A stretch of 64,000 nt of DNA from Aliivibrio salmonicida LFI1238 (GCF_000196495.1 NC_011312.1:3261166-3325165), one strand, 5' to 3'; counted from the stretch's first letter, positions 35,632 through 45,281 are shown. The notes: generated by a model from the sequence alone, not told the origin. A program made the numbers and translations.

Positions 35632-36557
35632 TTAATGAGAAATAAGTTCTAATTCACGAGAGCTAAATCCTGTTGCTTTCATGATTGCGGCTTTATCTAC
35701 GCCTGATTGCAGTAAATTACGTGCCATTTCTTTCAATGTATCTTGACGGCCTTGTTGAAGTCCTTTTTGTTCGCCTTGTAAAAGTCCTTCTTGTTTTCCT
35801 TGCTGAATTAGTTGCTCTGCTATTGTCATTAGTGTGCCCTCATGTTTTGGTACTTGATGCGCCAACTCTTCCAATAACGCATTCACGTTCTGAGTTTCCC
35901 CTACCGTTACTAAGTATTCAATCAGGGTTCGGACTTGGCTGTCTGTATGGTAGTCATTTAATAATAAGATGGCTAACGATTCAAGAATATCATTGATGTC
36001 TTTTTGGTAAATGTGTTTCTGGACGAGCTCTAATAGTGCAATGCGCTTGTGCTGCATTATCGCACTGTCATCCATTACAGTAACATCTACTAATGGAAAA
36101 TCATTGTTATAGAGTGCTTTCGCCATTTCTGGTTTAGTAAAACAATCTAACCAATTCATGCTGTATGGATATGGTGATGTTTTACCATGATAGAATAGCA
36201 GTGGAACGACTAAAGGCAATTCTTTGTTTCCAGCATCAAGATGTTTTTGCATGGCTGCAATAGCATATCTGAACATACGAAAGGCCATGTGCTCGTCAGG
36301 GCTGCTTTGGTGCTCAATAAGAGCATAAATATAGCCGTCACCACATTCTGTTTTCATTGAGTAGAGCACGTCTGAATAATACGGACGTAAGTCGTCTTCT
36401 AAAAAAGAACCTGATTCCAGTTTCAATGTTGATAAGTCGCATAACGTTTTCAGATATGTTGGTAAGTGTATTTCCAACATATCTTTAGCGGTTCAGGCGT
36501 TGTTAAAAAGGCTTTAAACAACCCATCATGGGGCGTTGTTGTGTTTTTCTTACTCAT
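35632..36557 (-). pseudogene. Rpn/YhgA-family nuclease with a frameshift near its N-terminus
   Basis: The open part (35632-36480) encodes LEIHLPTYLKTLCDLSTLKL, then YSDVLYSMKTECGDGYIYAL and IEHQSSPDEHMAFRM. The Asp and Glu-x-Gln of the PD-(D/E)XK core are therefore present, with a Gln-rich LIQQGKQEGLLQGEQKG tail. Upstream, MSKKNTTTPHDGLFKAFLTT is in another frame from the ATG at 36557. One base is missing near 36490, where the family has a continuous A-K/R-D-M/F-L-E-I-H-L-P. With that base restored the protein would be about 308 residues, the usual length. Rpn proteins cut DNA and promote RecA-independent recombination. Confidence 0.82.
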
Positions 36558-36699
36558 GAAAAGTGATCCACTCTACTGACTGAGTTAAGTATACCACTAA
36601 TCGAATGGAAAATAATTTAGTGCCTGAGAGTGCTTAAAATGTGGTTTTTGTTTAGAATTGATGTCAATTTTATTATTCATGATTATATCGCCATCTGCT

Positions 36700-36985
36700 T
36701 ACGGTTTAAGTATTGAAGAGATCCAAAGATTAAGATAGTAGGGGAAAGCAGGGTTCAGGTTTCAGGAAGATCAAAAGTGAGTACCCCTGAAACCTCTGCG
36801 CGTAGCGTCCTGAAGCCTAGTTTTTAGTTTTTTATAACCAACCCCTCCCAGTCTCCCCTTATATCAAATATCAACATTTTCAGCCAAGTGATTAGTTCGA
36901 TAAAAGGGGAGGAGCTAAAAGCGGATACGGCGCTTGCTTTTGATCTTATAGAAGCGAAGCGGTCTAGTTTCTAGTTTCTAGCCGC
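36700..36985. repeat. Duplicated Rpn tail plus dispersed repeat cluster at 36.8 kb
   Basis: Begins with about ten codons matching the end of the Rpn gene at 34.2 kb (I/V-E-E-I-Q-R-L-R and stop). It then follows the same order of repeat blocks as 34.22-34.46 kb. This is a segmental duplication, or the leftover of a second Rpn gene. It fills most of the 457-bp gap before the helicase gene. Confidence 0.8.
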
Positions 36986-37077
36986 CGTATAATTTCTCAT
37001 CACTCTCACTTCAATTGCATTCCTCTCACGACCCTATTATTATCGTAATGTATATTCATCTTTACTTACGAGCCCTC

Positions 37078-40000
37078 ATGCCTCTTACTGTTATTAATCC
37101 CAATACCCCTAATCATATTGCTCTCTATGCCGCTTTGCTTTGTAGCCAAAATACGCTGAATAAAGTCAAAAAAGCCATGATGCAGATCTTAGCTGAGCCT
37201 GAATCACCACAAAGTGAGTTGAACTTTACTCAAGCACTTTCCGATCTATGCCAGCAAAAAATGATGTATCAAGAGGGCAATAAGCTATGCTTTACTCCGC
37301 AAGGGTTAACGCGGGCGCTATTGGCATTTGGTGAGGTAAATAATACCCAGTTAGAAGATTTGGTTGAGTCGAATATCGATAATCCTAAAGCGCCTTATGT
37401 GGGTTTGTTTGCGGTGGCTTCTGATTATGATTGGCTGATGGATTTATTGCATGAACTAAATAACCCATCAGATATCGGCTTGGCTTTTGATATTCTCTGC
37501 TCTGATCCAATCAGTTGGCAGTTAAATGATCGGGTTTGGGTTAATCTGTTTGCTCAAGTGATGATGGTTAACTGGTATAAGCTATTAAACGATCGCCCAA
37601 ATAAGATGGAATTTACCACGGCCATTGAGGTGATGGATGAGTGGCGAATTAACCAGTTTGGTGTGAACTTTCAGTTTGATAAGTGGTGCTTCGCCCCAAG
37701 AATAAAGAGTGACTATCTGCTTTCCGCTTCCCATTTTGATAGCACTTATCTTCGTCATCGAGACGCTTTTCGTCCTATTAATTCAGATAAAATCTCTTTT
37801 ACTCAACTGTGTGATTTGGCATTGGTGAGTGTGCTTGACCCTTCTCTTACCTCTGCAACCAAAGCAAAAATGAGTATGGCTTTCTATAGCATGCCAGAGC
37901 TTTCTACGCAGTATTGGCGTGCGTCTATCAATCTTATTACTGCCAGTGACAGTGTGTTGGCGCACTATTTTGAGGACCCTGAACTCTGGCTAGATTCATT
38001 AGTGGATAGTCGAGGCCAGGTGGCGTGGGGGCGCATGTTAATTGAATCAATTATCGCTTATCGTCTGCGTGATAATACCAATGTCTGGATTGGGTTAATG
38101 ACCTTAGCTCGTACTTCAGAGATGAGGTCGTTATTAGATCACCCGGATAACTTTGCACTGGCTCAGGTGGCAAAAAATGCGTTAACTCGTTTGCTGGATC
38201 AAGACAATCCATTAATTCATGTCGCTTCGCCTTGGCAGCAATGGTTAACGCGCATTGACGGCACATTAAATCCAATAGCGGTAAAGCAAGAACGTTTGAT
38301 TTGGCAGTTGGATCCATTGGCATCGAAAGTTGAAGCGAAAATTCAGGCGAAAAGTAAGCGAGGTTGGAGTCAGGGTCGCAAGGTGCCGCTAGAGAAGTTT
38401 GGTTATAAACACAAAGAAATCCTCAGCACCAGTGACACAACGATCTTATCTGCTGCTTCGTATGAGGGCATGATTTGGGGCGGTGGTTCAAAAATCACTA
38501 AGCCCGTTGCTCATGCCTTGTGTGATGCCGATAATCTTTATGATCATCAGGGTGAACAAGTCTCTTTTTATCGAGAAACGCCGTTGTTGGTGTGGCGCAC
38601 AGAGGGGGCAGAGTTGGCCTTTGAGGCGTACCCTTATTATTCAGAGCGGACTTGTACTCAATCGTGGTTGCATCAATCGAATGACAGTGTGTTTCGTTTT
38701 ATTGATGCGCCAGAGCAGATCTCTGAATTTTTAGAAGAGTTAAGAGTTCGAGATCCACATTTTCCAGCAACTCAAACGGCAGAGTTAATTGCGGTGTTGG
38801 GCGAGCACGTTCATTGGTTTGATATTGATGAGCAACGAGGAACCGTGACGCGTGGTGAGTGTGTGGCCGAGCCTCAATTGTGGCTAGCGTGGAATGGAAT
38901 ATCGTTGGATGTCGCGATTGAGTATGGTTCGTTAGACAACAAAGTCAGTTGGTCGCCGGGTAAAGGCAACGAGTGGGAAAGTGGCTTTGATGGGATCTGG
39001 TATCAACGGGATCTAGCGAATGAAAAACATCACGCAAAGTTATTAGTTAAAGAGTTAGGCTTAGAAAAAAACAGCACATTTACTTGGCAAATTGAGGGTG
39101 AGTCCGCGTTGGAGTTAATTACTAAGATTGATGGGGAGTTGAGCGCAAATCTGCATTGGAAAGCCGACAGCCAGCAAGTGAAGGTGATTGGGGTTGATGA
39201 TTTTTCAATGTCGATTAATCAAAAGCAGAATTGGTTTGAGGTGAATGGACGAGTTCAGATTGACAGCGATTTGGAGATGGATTTACGTCAGTTGCTGGCT
39301 CATCATCGTACTGGCTTTGTGAGCTCTGATAATTCGTCGTTAACCTTATTGATTTCAGATCAACTGCGTCGCCAATTGAGCTTATTGGACAGCTTGGTGG
39401 ATGACGATCAATTGGTTGATCTGCGCATGGCGTATCCGTTGCAAAAGTTGGTGGAGTCGATGGCGGCCAACAGTGATGACGCGTGGGATAAGTTAGTTGA
39501 AGAGTGGCGAGTGAAGCCAGAGTTAGATGCTGAGTTATTAGCGCCTCTGCGTGATTACCAAAAAGAGAGCGTGGAGTGGGCGGCGCATTTATCGCAACAC
39601 GGTTTTGGTGCCTGTCTTGCGGATGACATGGGATTGGGTAAGACGTTGCAAGGCTTGACGTTACTGAGCCATTATCGTGCGCAAGGACCAAGTATGGTGG
39701 TGTGCCCGAAATCGGTGTTGACCAATTGGCAGCAAGAAGCCGAGCGTTTTACACCGCAGTTGGTAATGATTGATTTGGAAGCGTGTGATGATCGGTTAAC
39801 GGCAATTAAAGCGGCGGGGCCAAATGATGTCGTGGTACTGAGTTATGGTTTAGTGACGAGATTAGCCGAAGCGTTGAATGAGGTTGAGTGGAATTGTGCG
39901 GTATTGGATGAAGCTCAGCAGATTAAGAACCCACAAGCGAAGCGCTCTAAAGTGGTGTTTGGTTTGGAAGCGGCGCATCGTTTTGCATTATCAGGAACAC

Positions 40001-40902
40001 CGGTTGAAAATCATCTGGTTGAGTTATGGAGTTTGTTCTCCTTCTTGAATCCGGGGTTGCTTGGCGATCTTAAATCGTTCCGTTCTAAATATTCACAAGC
40101 GGCGAAGCAGCAACAAGATATGCTGCGATTAAAAGCCTTGGTGAGTCCGTTTATTATGCGTCGTACCAAAACGGAAGTATTGACTGAATTGCCTGCAAAA
40201 ACTGAGGTAGTGCATCATGTTGAGTTATCGAATAAAGAACGAACCGCGTATGAAGCGGTAAGAAAAGAATCACTCGCGAATTTAAAAAGTGCATCGAGCC
40301 GTGGTGTGGTTGAGGTCTTTGCTGCATTAACTAAGTTGCGTCAAATTTGTTGTGATGTGAGCTTGGTGTTTGATTCAATGCAAGGAGAGGCGAGCACCAA
40401 GTTATCAGAAGCGCAGAGTTTGATTGAAGAAGCGCTAGATGGTGATCATAAAGTGTTGGTGTTCAGCCAATTTGTTGGGGTGTTAAAACGTTTTTCGGCC
40501 CAATTAACCGAGTCGAATATTTCGTTCAGTTATTTGGATGGCAAGTTGAGTACCAAACAGCGTCAGGCGGCCATTGATTCATTTAAAGACGGCACTAACT
40601 CTGTGTTTTTGATCAGCTTAAAAGCCGGCGGTACAGGGTTGAATTTGACCGAAGCGGATACCGTGATCCACATTGACCCATGGTGGAACCCAGCGGTAGA
40701 AGACCAAGCCAGTGATCGCGCTTACCGTATGGGCCAACAAAAGCCTGTCACGGTTTATCGTTTAGTAACAAAAGATACGATTGAAGAGAAGATCATCGCG
40801 CTGCACCATGATAAACGTGATTTGGCGGATCAGGTGTTGTCAGCGACGTCGAGCAGTAGAACGTTAGATCCACAGCAGCTATTAGGGTTGTTGGAGGGGT
40901 AA
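37078..40902 (+). CDS. SNF2-family DEAD/DEAH-box helicase-like ATPase
   Basis: A very large protein (about 1274 residues). The N-terminal two thirds is a poorly conserved region with no motif I can name. The C-terminal third is a complete SNF2 motor: LRDYQKESVEWAAHL, Walker A ADDMGLGKT near residue 850, MVVCPKSVLTNW, LDEAQQIKNP (DEAH-like box), LSGTPVENHLVELWS, then VLVFSQFVGVLKRF, LISLKAGGTGLNL and the arginine-finger region SDRAYRMGQ. It is a DNA translocase of the HepA/RapA superfamily, probable role in chromatin or repair. The frame is open from a TTG at 37015; ATG codons at 37048 and 37078 are both possible starts and neither has a strong ribosome site. Confidence 0.85.
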   Translation: MPLTVINPNTPNHIALYAALLCSQNTLNKVKKAMMQILAEPESPQSELNFTQALSDLCQQKMMYQEGNKLCFTPQGLTRALLAFGEVNNTQLEDLVESNIDNPKAPYVGLFAVASDYDWLMDLLHELNNPSDIGLAFDILCSDPISWQLNDRVWVNLFAQVMMVNWYKLLNDRPNKMEFTTAIEVMDEWRINQFGVNFQFDKWCFAPRIKSDYLLSASHFDSTYLRHRDAFRPINSDKISFTQLCDLALVSVLDPSLTSATKAKMSMAFYSMPELSTQYWRASINLITASDSVLAHYFEDPELWLDSLVDSRGQVAWGRMLIESIIAYRLRDNTNVWIGLMTLARTSEMRSLLDHPDNFALAQVAKNALTRLLDQDNPLIHVASPWQQWLTRIDGTLNPIAVKQERLIWQLDPLASKVEAKIQAKSKRGWSQGRKVPLEKFGYKHKEILSTSDTTILSAASYEGMIWGGGSKITKPVAHALCDADNLYDHQGEQVSFYRETPLLVWRTEGAELAFEAYPYYSERTCTQSWLHQSNDSVFRFIDAPEQISEFLEELRVRDPHFPATQTAELIAVLGEHVHWFDIDEQRGTVTRGECVAEPQLWLAWNGISLDVAIEYGSLDNKVSWSPGKGNEWESGFDGIWYQRDLANEKHHAKLLVKELGLEKNSTFTWQIEGESALELITKIDGELSANLHWKADSQQVKVIGVDDFSMSINQKQNWFEVNGRVQIDSDLEMDLRQLLAHHRTGFVSSDNSSLTLLISDQLRRQLSLLDSLVDDDQLVDLRMAYPLQKLVESMAANSDDAWDKLVEEWRVKPELDAELLAPLRDYQKESVEWAAHLSQHGFGACLADDMGLGKTLQGLTLLSHYRAQGPSMVVCPKSVLTNWQQEAERFTPQLVMIDLEACDDRLTAIKAAGPNDVVVLSYGLVTRLAEALNEVEWNCAVLDEAQQIKNPQAKRSKVVFGLEAAHRFALSGTPVENHLVELWSLFSFLNPGLLGDLKSFRSKYSQAAKQQQDMLRLKALVSPFIMRRTKTEVLTELPAKTEVVHHVELSNKERTAYEAVRKESLANLKSASSRGVVEVFAALTKLRQICCDVSLVFDSMQGEASTKLSEAQSLIEEALDGDHKVLVFSQFVGVLKRFSAQLTESNISFSYLDGKLSTKQRQAAIDSFKDGTNSVFLISLKAGGTGLNLTEADTVIHIDPWWNPAVEDQASDRAYRMGQQKPVTVYRLVTKDTIEEKIIALHHDKRDLADQVLSATSSSRTLDPQQLLGLLEG

Positions 40903-40907
40903 GCGTA

Positions 40908-40970
40908 TAGTTACTCCCCCTTGTATTGACTATGTTGCTCTAATGGCCATAGCGATAAAGGGGGAGAACC
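40908..40970. repeat. Hairpin repeat with C-rich and G-rich arms after the helicase gene
   Basis: ACTCCCCCTT at the left faces AAGGGGGAG at the right over a spacer of about 35 bases. It resembles the CCCCTCCC...GGGGAGGAG blocks at 33.5, 34.3 and 36.9 kb and may act as a terminator. Confidence 0.65.
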
Positions 40971-41033
40971 GTCCGGAACCTATTTCTAGTCATGCTATAT
41001 TATTCAAAATAAACAATAACCATGGATTGGCAT

Positions 41034-41987
41034 ATGAACTACGACATCTTCAACGGTGACGCTGACGGCATCATCGCTCTGCTTCAACTTCGTCTGGCTA
41101 CTCCTCAAGAATCAACCTTAATCACAGGTGTTAAACGTGATATCAACTTAGTGGCTAAAATTGACGTCCAAGCGGGTGATAAGCTAACCGTATTAGACAT
41201 TTCAATGGAAAAGAACATAGTCGCTCTAGAGCTTGCTTTACGTTCTGGTGCTGAGGTATTTTATGCCGATCACCATCGTGCGGGTGATATTCCTCAGCAC
41301 GAGAATCTGTCTGCTCATATCGATTTAGATGCCAATACTTGTACTGCTTTAATTGTTGATAACCTATTAAATGGTCAATTTCATGAGTGGGCGATTACCG
41401 CCGCTTATGGTGATAACTTAATAGCTAAAGCCGATGACTTGGCAGACGCTGCCAGCTTATCTTGTGAGCAAAAATCACAGCTAAAAGAATTGGGGACCTT
41501 AATCAACTATAATGGTTATGGGGCCAAGGTTGGGGATTTACACTTTGATCCCGCAGAGTTATACCAAGCCTTATTACAATACCCATCGCCTTTTGATGTG
41601 ATTGCAGATAAAACATCACCTTTTTATCAGCTTCAAAATGCCTATCAATCGGATATGGATAACGCCTTTGCGATTGAAGCGCAGCACAAAAGTGAGAAAT
41701 TAGGCTTATTTGAATTACCAAATGAAGCATGGGCACGTCGTATTAGCGGAGTTTATGGTAACCTTTTGGCAAATCAATCTCCTGACTCTGCTCATGCGGT
41801 ATTAACGCAAAATGCGGATGGGACGTATATGGTATCTCTTCGTGCGCCATTGAATAATAAGCAAGGTGCGGGTGAGATCTGTAGCTCGTTTGATACGGGT
41901 GGTGGACGTGAAGCGGCGGCGGGGATTAATGTGTTGCCGAGAGAGTCGATTGCTGAGTTTATTGAAGTGGTTGAGAATAAATATTAG
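41034..41987 (+). CDS. DHH-family phosphoesterase
   Basis: About 317 residues. NGDADGIIAL near the start is the first metal-binding motif of the DHH superfamily (D-x-D), VLDIS and ADHHRAG give the second Asp and the D-H-H triad. GGGREAAAGINV at the C-terminus matches the DHHA1-type G-G-G-H-x-x-A-A-G loop, with Arg in place of His. Such enzymes cleave phosphoesters of oligonucleotides or cyclic nucleotides, and the true substrate is unknown. An ATG at 41022 also lies in frame; the ATG at 41034 gives the conserved N-terminus. Confidence 0.8.
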   Translation: MNYDIFNGDADGIIALLQLRLATPQESTLITGVKRDINLVAKIDVQAGDKLTVLDISMEKNIVALELALRSGAEVFYADHHRAGDIPQHENLSAHIDLDANTCTALIVDNLLNGQFHEWAITAAYGDNLIAKADDLADAASLSCEQKSQLKELGTLINYNGYGAKVGDLHFDPAELYQALLQYPSPFDVIADKTSPFYQLQNAYQSDMDNAFAIEAQHKSEKLGLFELPNEAWARRISGVYGNLLANQSPDSAHAVLTQNADGTYMVSLRAPLNNKQGAGEICSSFDTGGGREAAAGINVLPRESIAEFIEVVENKY

Positions 41988-41989
41988 AG

Positions 41990-42140
41990 TGAAACTAGAA
42001 ACTAGAAACTATACGCTGCGCTAACTAGAGACTATAAGTGCAGGTATAGCTGGTGTAATAATTAAGCCTATCAACATGAATGCTTTTGATTTTATAGTTT
42101 CTAGAGCGAAGCGTTCTAGTTAGCTCAGCGTATAGGCTCT
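41990..42140. repeat. Dispersed palindromic repeat at 42.0 kb
   Basis: ACTAGAAACTATACGCTGCG on the left faces GCGAAGCGTTCTAGTTAGCT and CAGCGTATAG on the right. This copy lies between the DHH gene and galE, and the galE promoter must be near its right edge. Confidence 0.75.
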
Positions 42141-42171
42141 TATTCAAATAAATTAAAAATAGAGAAAAACA

Positions 42172-43179
42172 ATGAATATTTTAGTCACTGGCGGAATGGG
42201 TTACATCGGTAGCCATACCTGCGTACAAATGATTGAAGCGGGCTTAACGCCGATCATTTTAGACAACTTATACAACAGTAAAGAAGTGGTGCTTGATCGC
42301 ATTGAAGCTTTGGTTGGTGTAAAACCTAAATTTTATGAGGGTGACATTCGTGATCCTCAAATCTTAGCGACTGTCTTTGCTGAAAACCAAATCGATAGTG
42401 TGATCCACTTTGCTGGCTTAAAAGCAGTCGGTGAGTCGGTTGAAAAACCAATCATGTATTACGATAACAATGTATCGGGTACTTTGGTTTTAGTTGAAGC
42501 GATGCGTAAAGCGGGTGTGAACAGCATTGTATTTAGTTCATCAGCGACGGTTTATGGTGATCCGGCGTCTACCCCAATTAATGAAAACTTCCCAAAATCA
42601 GCAACCAATCCTTATGGTCGCAGTAAGCTGATTGTTGAAGAGTGTCTAACTGATATTCAAAAAGCACACCCTGAGATGAGTGTGACGCTATTACGTTACT
42701 TTAATCCGGTTGGTTCTCATAAATCAGGCACCATGGGTGAAGATCCTCAAGGTATTCCAAACAACTTGATGCCGTTTATCTCTCAAGTTGCTGTTGGCCG
42801 TCGTGAATTTTTATCGGTATTTGGTGATGATTATCCTACAGTAGATGGTACGGGTGTTCGTGATTATATCCATGTGGTGGATTTAGCTGATGGTCACTTA
42901 GCGGCGTTAAAGCACAAAGGCCAACAAGCGGGTTTGCATATTTATAACTTGGGTACTGGTAATGGTAACAGTGTTCTTCAAATGGTCGCTGCGTTTGAGA
43001 AAGCTTCTGGCGCTAAAGTTCCGTATCAAATAGTCCCTCGCCGCCCTGGTGATATTGCCGAGTGTTGGGCTGACCCTGCTAAAGCGCGTGAAGAGTTGAA
43101 GTGGGAAGCGAAATTGTCTCTTGATGATATGACGGCGGATACGTGGCGCTGGCAGTCGAATAATCCGAAAGGATACTAG
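42172..43179 (+). CDS. galE: UDP-glucose 4-epimerase GalE
   Basis: Interconverts UDP-glucose and UDP-galactose, feeding galactose use and surface-sugar synthesis. The extended SDR has 335 residues, the normal length. ILVTGGMGYIGSHTCVQMIE is the NAD loop, and VIHFAGLKAVGESV, SSSATVYGDP and the catalytic NPYGRSK follow, then LRYFNPVGSHKSG and GTGVRDYIHVVDLADGH. It stands alone, not beside galTKM, and is flanked on both sides by hairpin repeats. A shared bidirectional terminator follows. Confidence 0.95.
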   Translation: MNILVTGGMGYIGSHTCVQMIEAGLTPIILDNLYNSKEVVLDRIEALVGVKPKFYEGDIRDPQILATVFAENQIDSVIHFAGLKAVGESVEKPIMYYDNNVSGTLVLVEAMRKAGVNSIVFSSSATVYGDPASTPINENFPKSATNPYGRSKLIVEECLTDIQKAHPEMSVTLLRYFNPVGSHKSGTMGEDPQGIPNNLMPFISQVAVGRREFLSVFGDDYPTVDGTGVRDYIHVVDLADGHLAALKHKGQQAGLHIYNLGTGNGNSVLQMVAAFEKASGAKVPYQIVPRRPGDIAECWADPAKAREELKWEAKLSLDDMTADTWRWQSNNPKGY

Positions 43180-43290
43180 AAACTATACGCTTCGCTAACT
43201 AGAGACTATAAGATCAAAAGCGAGTATTGCTCTTGTTCTTATAGGAGCGAAGCGGTCTAGTTTCTAGCTAGCGAAGCGTATAGTCTTCAG
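43180..43290. repeat. Dispersed palindromic repeat at 43.2 kb
   Basis: One of the cleanest copies: ACTAGAAACTATACGCTTCG ... AAGATCAAAAGCGAGTATTG ... GAGCGAAGCGGTCTAGTTTC ... GCGAAGCGTATAGTC. The outer arms (CTAGAAACTATACGCTTCGC with GCGAAGCGTATAG) are complementary. Confidence 0.85.
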
Positions 43291-43321
43291 CGCAACCTCT
43301 GAATTATTTTCGACCAAAACA

Positions 43322-43359
43322 AAAAATGCCCACTGGCTATAAAGCCTGTGGGCATTTTA
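43322..43359. terminator. Bidirectional terminator between galE and gpmM
   Basis: AAAATGCCCAC pairs with GTGGGCATTTT, with GGCT and AGCC extending the stem across a short loop. A-rich and T-rich flanks serve both convergent genes. Confidence 0.85.
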
Positions 43360-43369
43360 CTATTTGCAG

Positions 43370-43495
43370 AACTAGAAACTATACGCTGCGCTAACTAGAG
43401 ACTATAAGAACAAAAGCGAACACAGTGTTTGCTTTTGCTCTTATAGAAGCGAAGCGGTCTAGTTTCTAGTTTCTAGTCAGCAAAGCGTATAGTTC
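43370..43495. repeat. Dispersed palindromic repeat at 43.4 kb
   Basis: ACTAGAAACTATACGCTGCG and AACAAAAGCGAACACAGTG face TTTGCTTTTGCTCTTATAG and GCGAAGCGGTCTAGTTTC. It ends two bases before the gpmM stop codon. Confidence 0.82.
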
Positions 43496-45028
43496 TTACT
43501 TAAAAAGAACGTCACCAGACATTTCAGCAGGAATCGCTGTGCCAGTTAGCGCTAGCATAGTAGGAGCTAGATCAGACAGCTTACCGCCTTCTTTAAACTC
43601 AATCGCTTTGCTACCAACGTAGATAAGAGGAACAGGAAGGTTAGTGTGAGCGGTGTGAACGCCACCTGTTTCAGGGTTAATCATCATTTCAGCGTTACCG
43701 TGATCGGCAGTGATAAGCATCTGACCATCAACTTCTTTGATAGCTTCAACGACTTTACCGATGCACTCATCAAGCGCTTCCATTGCTTTAACAGCAGCTT
43801 CGTATACGCCAGTGTGACCAACCATGTCACAGTTAGGGAAGTTACAAACGATAGCGTCATACTTACCAGATTTGATAGCAGCAACTAATTTCTCAGTCAG
43901 CTCAGGTGCGCTCATTTCAGGTTGTAGATCGTAAGTTGCTACTTTTGGAGAGGCAACCAGTTGACGCTCTTCGCCTTCAAACTCGTCTTCTTTACCGCCG
44001 TTGAAGAAGAAAGTAACGTGTGCGTATTTTTCAGTTTCAGAAATACGTAGTTGAGTTTGACCTTCTTTAGATAACCACTCGCCGTAGGTATTTTCTAGAG
44101 ACGCAGGAGAGAACGCACAAAGAAGAGGGATGTTTGCTGCGTATTGAGTCAACATCACAAAATCAATTGCTGGGAATGCGTCACGAGCAAAACCATCGAA
44201 ATCAGGAACGAATGCACGTGTAATTTCACGAGCACGGTCAGCACGGTAGTTCATGAAGATTACCGCATCGCCATCAACGATTGCTGCTGATTCTTCGCCT
44301 TCTGCTTTGATTTCAGTTGCTTGTACAAACTCATCGTTCTCTTCACGAGCGTAAGCCGCTTCAAGGCCTTCAACTGCTGAATCAAAAGTGAATACGGCTT
44401 TTGCTTCTGTCATTAGATCGTAAGATTTTTGTACGCGATCCCAGTTATTGTCACGGTCCATTGCGTAGTAACGACCAATTAGAGAAGCAACGCGGCCTTT
44501 GCCTAATTTAGCGAATAGCTCTTGGAAGTTTTTCAAAGAGTTTTCAGCTGAACGAGGTGGTGTATCACGTCCGTCTAGGAAGCAGTGTAGGTAGATTTTT
44601 TCTGCGCCACGTACTGCTGCCATTTCTACTGCTGCGTAGATGTGATCTTCATGAGAGTGAACGCCACCTGGAGACATAAGGCCCATGATGTGAACGGCTT
44701 TGTCTGCTTTAACCGCTTTGTCGATAGCGTTAACTAGTGTTTCGTTTTCTTGGAACTCACCATCAGAGATTGCTTTAGTGATACGAGTTAGATCTTGATA
44801 AACAATACGACCAGCGCCGATGTTTGTGTGACCAACTTCTGAGTTACCCATTTGACCATCAGGTAAACCAACGTCCATACCTGATGCAGAAATTAGCGTG
44901 TTTGGTTGAGTAGCCATTAGACCATCAAGAACTGGAGTGTTTGCATTTGTGATTGCGTTATCTGCTTGAGCTTCACGGTGACCGTAACCATCAAGAATAA
45001 CTAGCGCCATAGGCTTTTTAGCTGACAT
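43496..45028 (-). CDS. gpmM: 2,3-bisphosphoglycerate-independent phosphoglycerate mutase
   Basis: Glycolytic enzyme exchanging 3- and 2-phosphoglycerate through a phosphoserine intermediate and two manganese ions. The product has 510 residues, normal for the family. MALVILDGYGHRE holds the first metal Asp. LPDGQMGNSEVGHTNIGAGR contains the nucleophilic Ser at about 63. HCFLDGRDTPPRSA, MNYRADRAREITRAF and the C-terminal ITADHGNAEMM and GGVHTAHTNLPVPLI complete the site. The ATG at 45028 has GAGGA upstream and is preferred over a TTG at 45046. Confidence 0.95.
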   Translation of the reverse strand: MSAKKPMALVILDGYGHREAQADNAITNANTPVLDGLMATQPNTLISASGMDVGLPDGQMGNSEVGHTNIGAGRIVYQDLTRITKAISDGEFQENETLVNAIDKAVKADKAVHIMGLMSPGGVHSHEDHIYAAVEMAAVRGAEKIYLHCFLDGRDTPPRSAENSLKNFQELFAKLGKGRVASLIGRYYAMDRDNNWDRVQKSYDLMTEAKAVFTFDSAVEGLEAAYAREENDEFVQATEIKAEGEESAAIVDGDAVIFMNYRADRAREITRAFVPDFDGFARDAFPAIDFVMLTQYAANIPLLCAFSPASLENTYGEWLSKEGQTQLRISETEKYAHVTFFFNGGKEDEFEGEERQLVASPKVATYDLQPEMSAPELTEKLVAAIKSGKYDAIVCNFPNCDMVGHTGVYEAAVKAMEALDECIGKVVEAIKEVDGQMLITADHGNAEMMINPETGGVHTAHTNLPVPLIYVGSKAIEFKEGGKLSDLAPTMLALTGTAIPAEMSGDVLFK

Positions 45029-45104
45029 AAAGGTGTTCCTCGTCAATAGCTTAATAAATTCGAATAAATAACTTTGTGTAATTTTACTACAAAGTTTGAA
45101 AATG

Positions 45105-45215
45105 GGCCAGAGACTATACGCTGCGCTAACTAGAGACTAGACCGCTTCGCCCCTATAAAAGCTAAGAGCTAAGAGCGAAGCGTTCTAGTTAGCGTAGCGT
45201 ATAGTCTCTAGCCTT
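45105..45215. repeat. Dispersed palindromic repeat at 45.1 kb
   Basis: GAGACTATACGCTGCGCTAA and CTAGACCGCTTCGCCCCTAT face GCGAAGCGTTCTAGTTAGCG and TAGCGTATAGTCTC. The arms are almost fully complementary over about 35 bases. It lies in the promoter region shared by gpmM and the following gene. Confidence 0.82.
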
Positions 45216-45281
45216 AACTTAATGTATAATTTTAAACCAATAACACTCATATTCTTCACTATATCCAAATCAGAGGTTTAT

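Noticed and set aside
39215..39691. 158-residue minus-strand open frame inside the SNF2 gene
   Set aside because: Low-complexity composition and complete overlap with the conserved motor domain on the other strand; a shadow.
43496..45046. TTG start at 45046 for gpmM
   Set aside because: The ATG at 45028 has a GAGGA ribosome site, which lies within the proposed extension.
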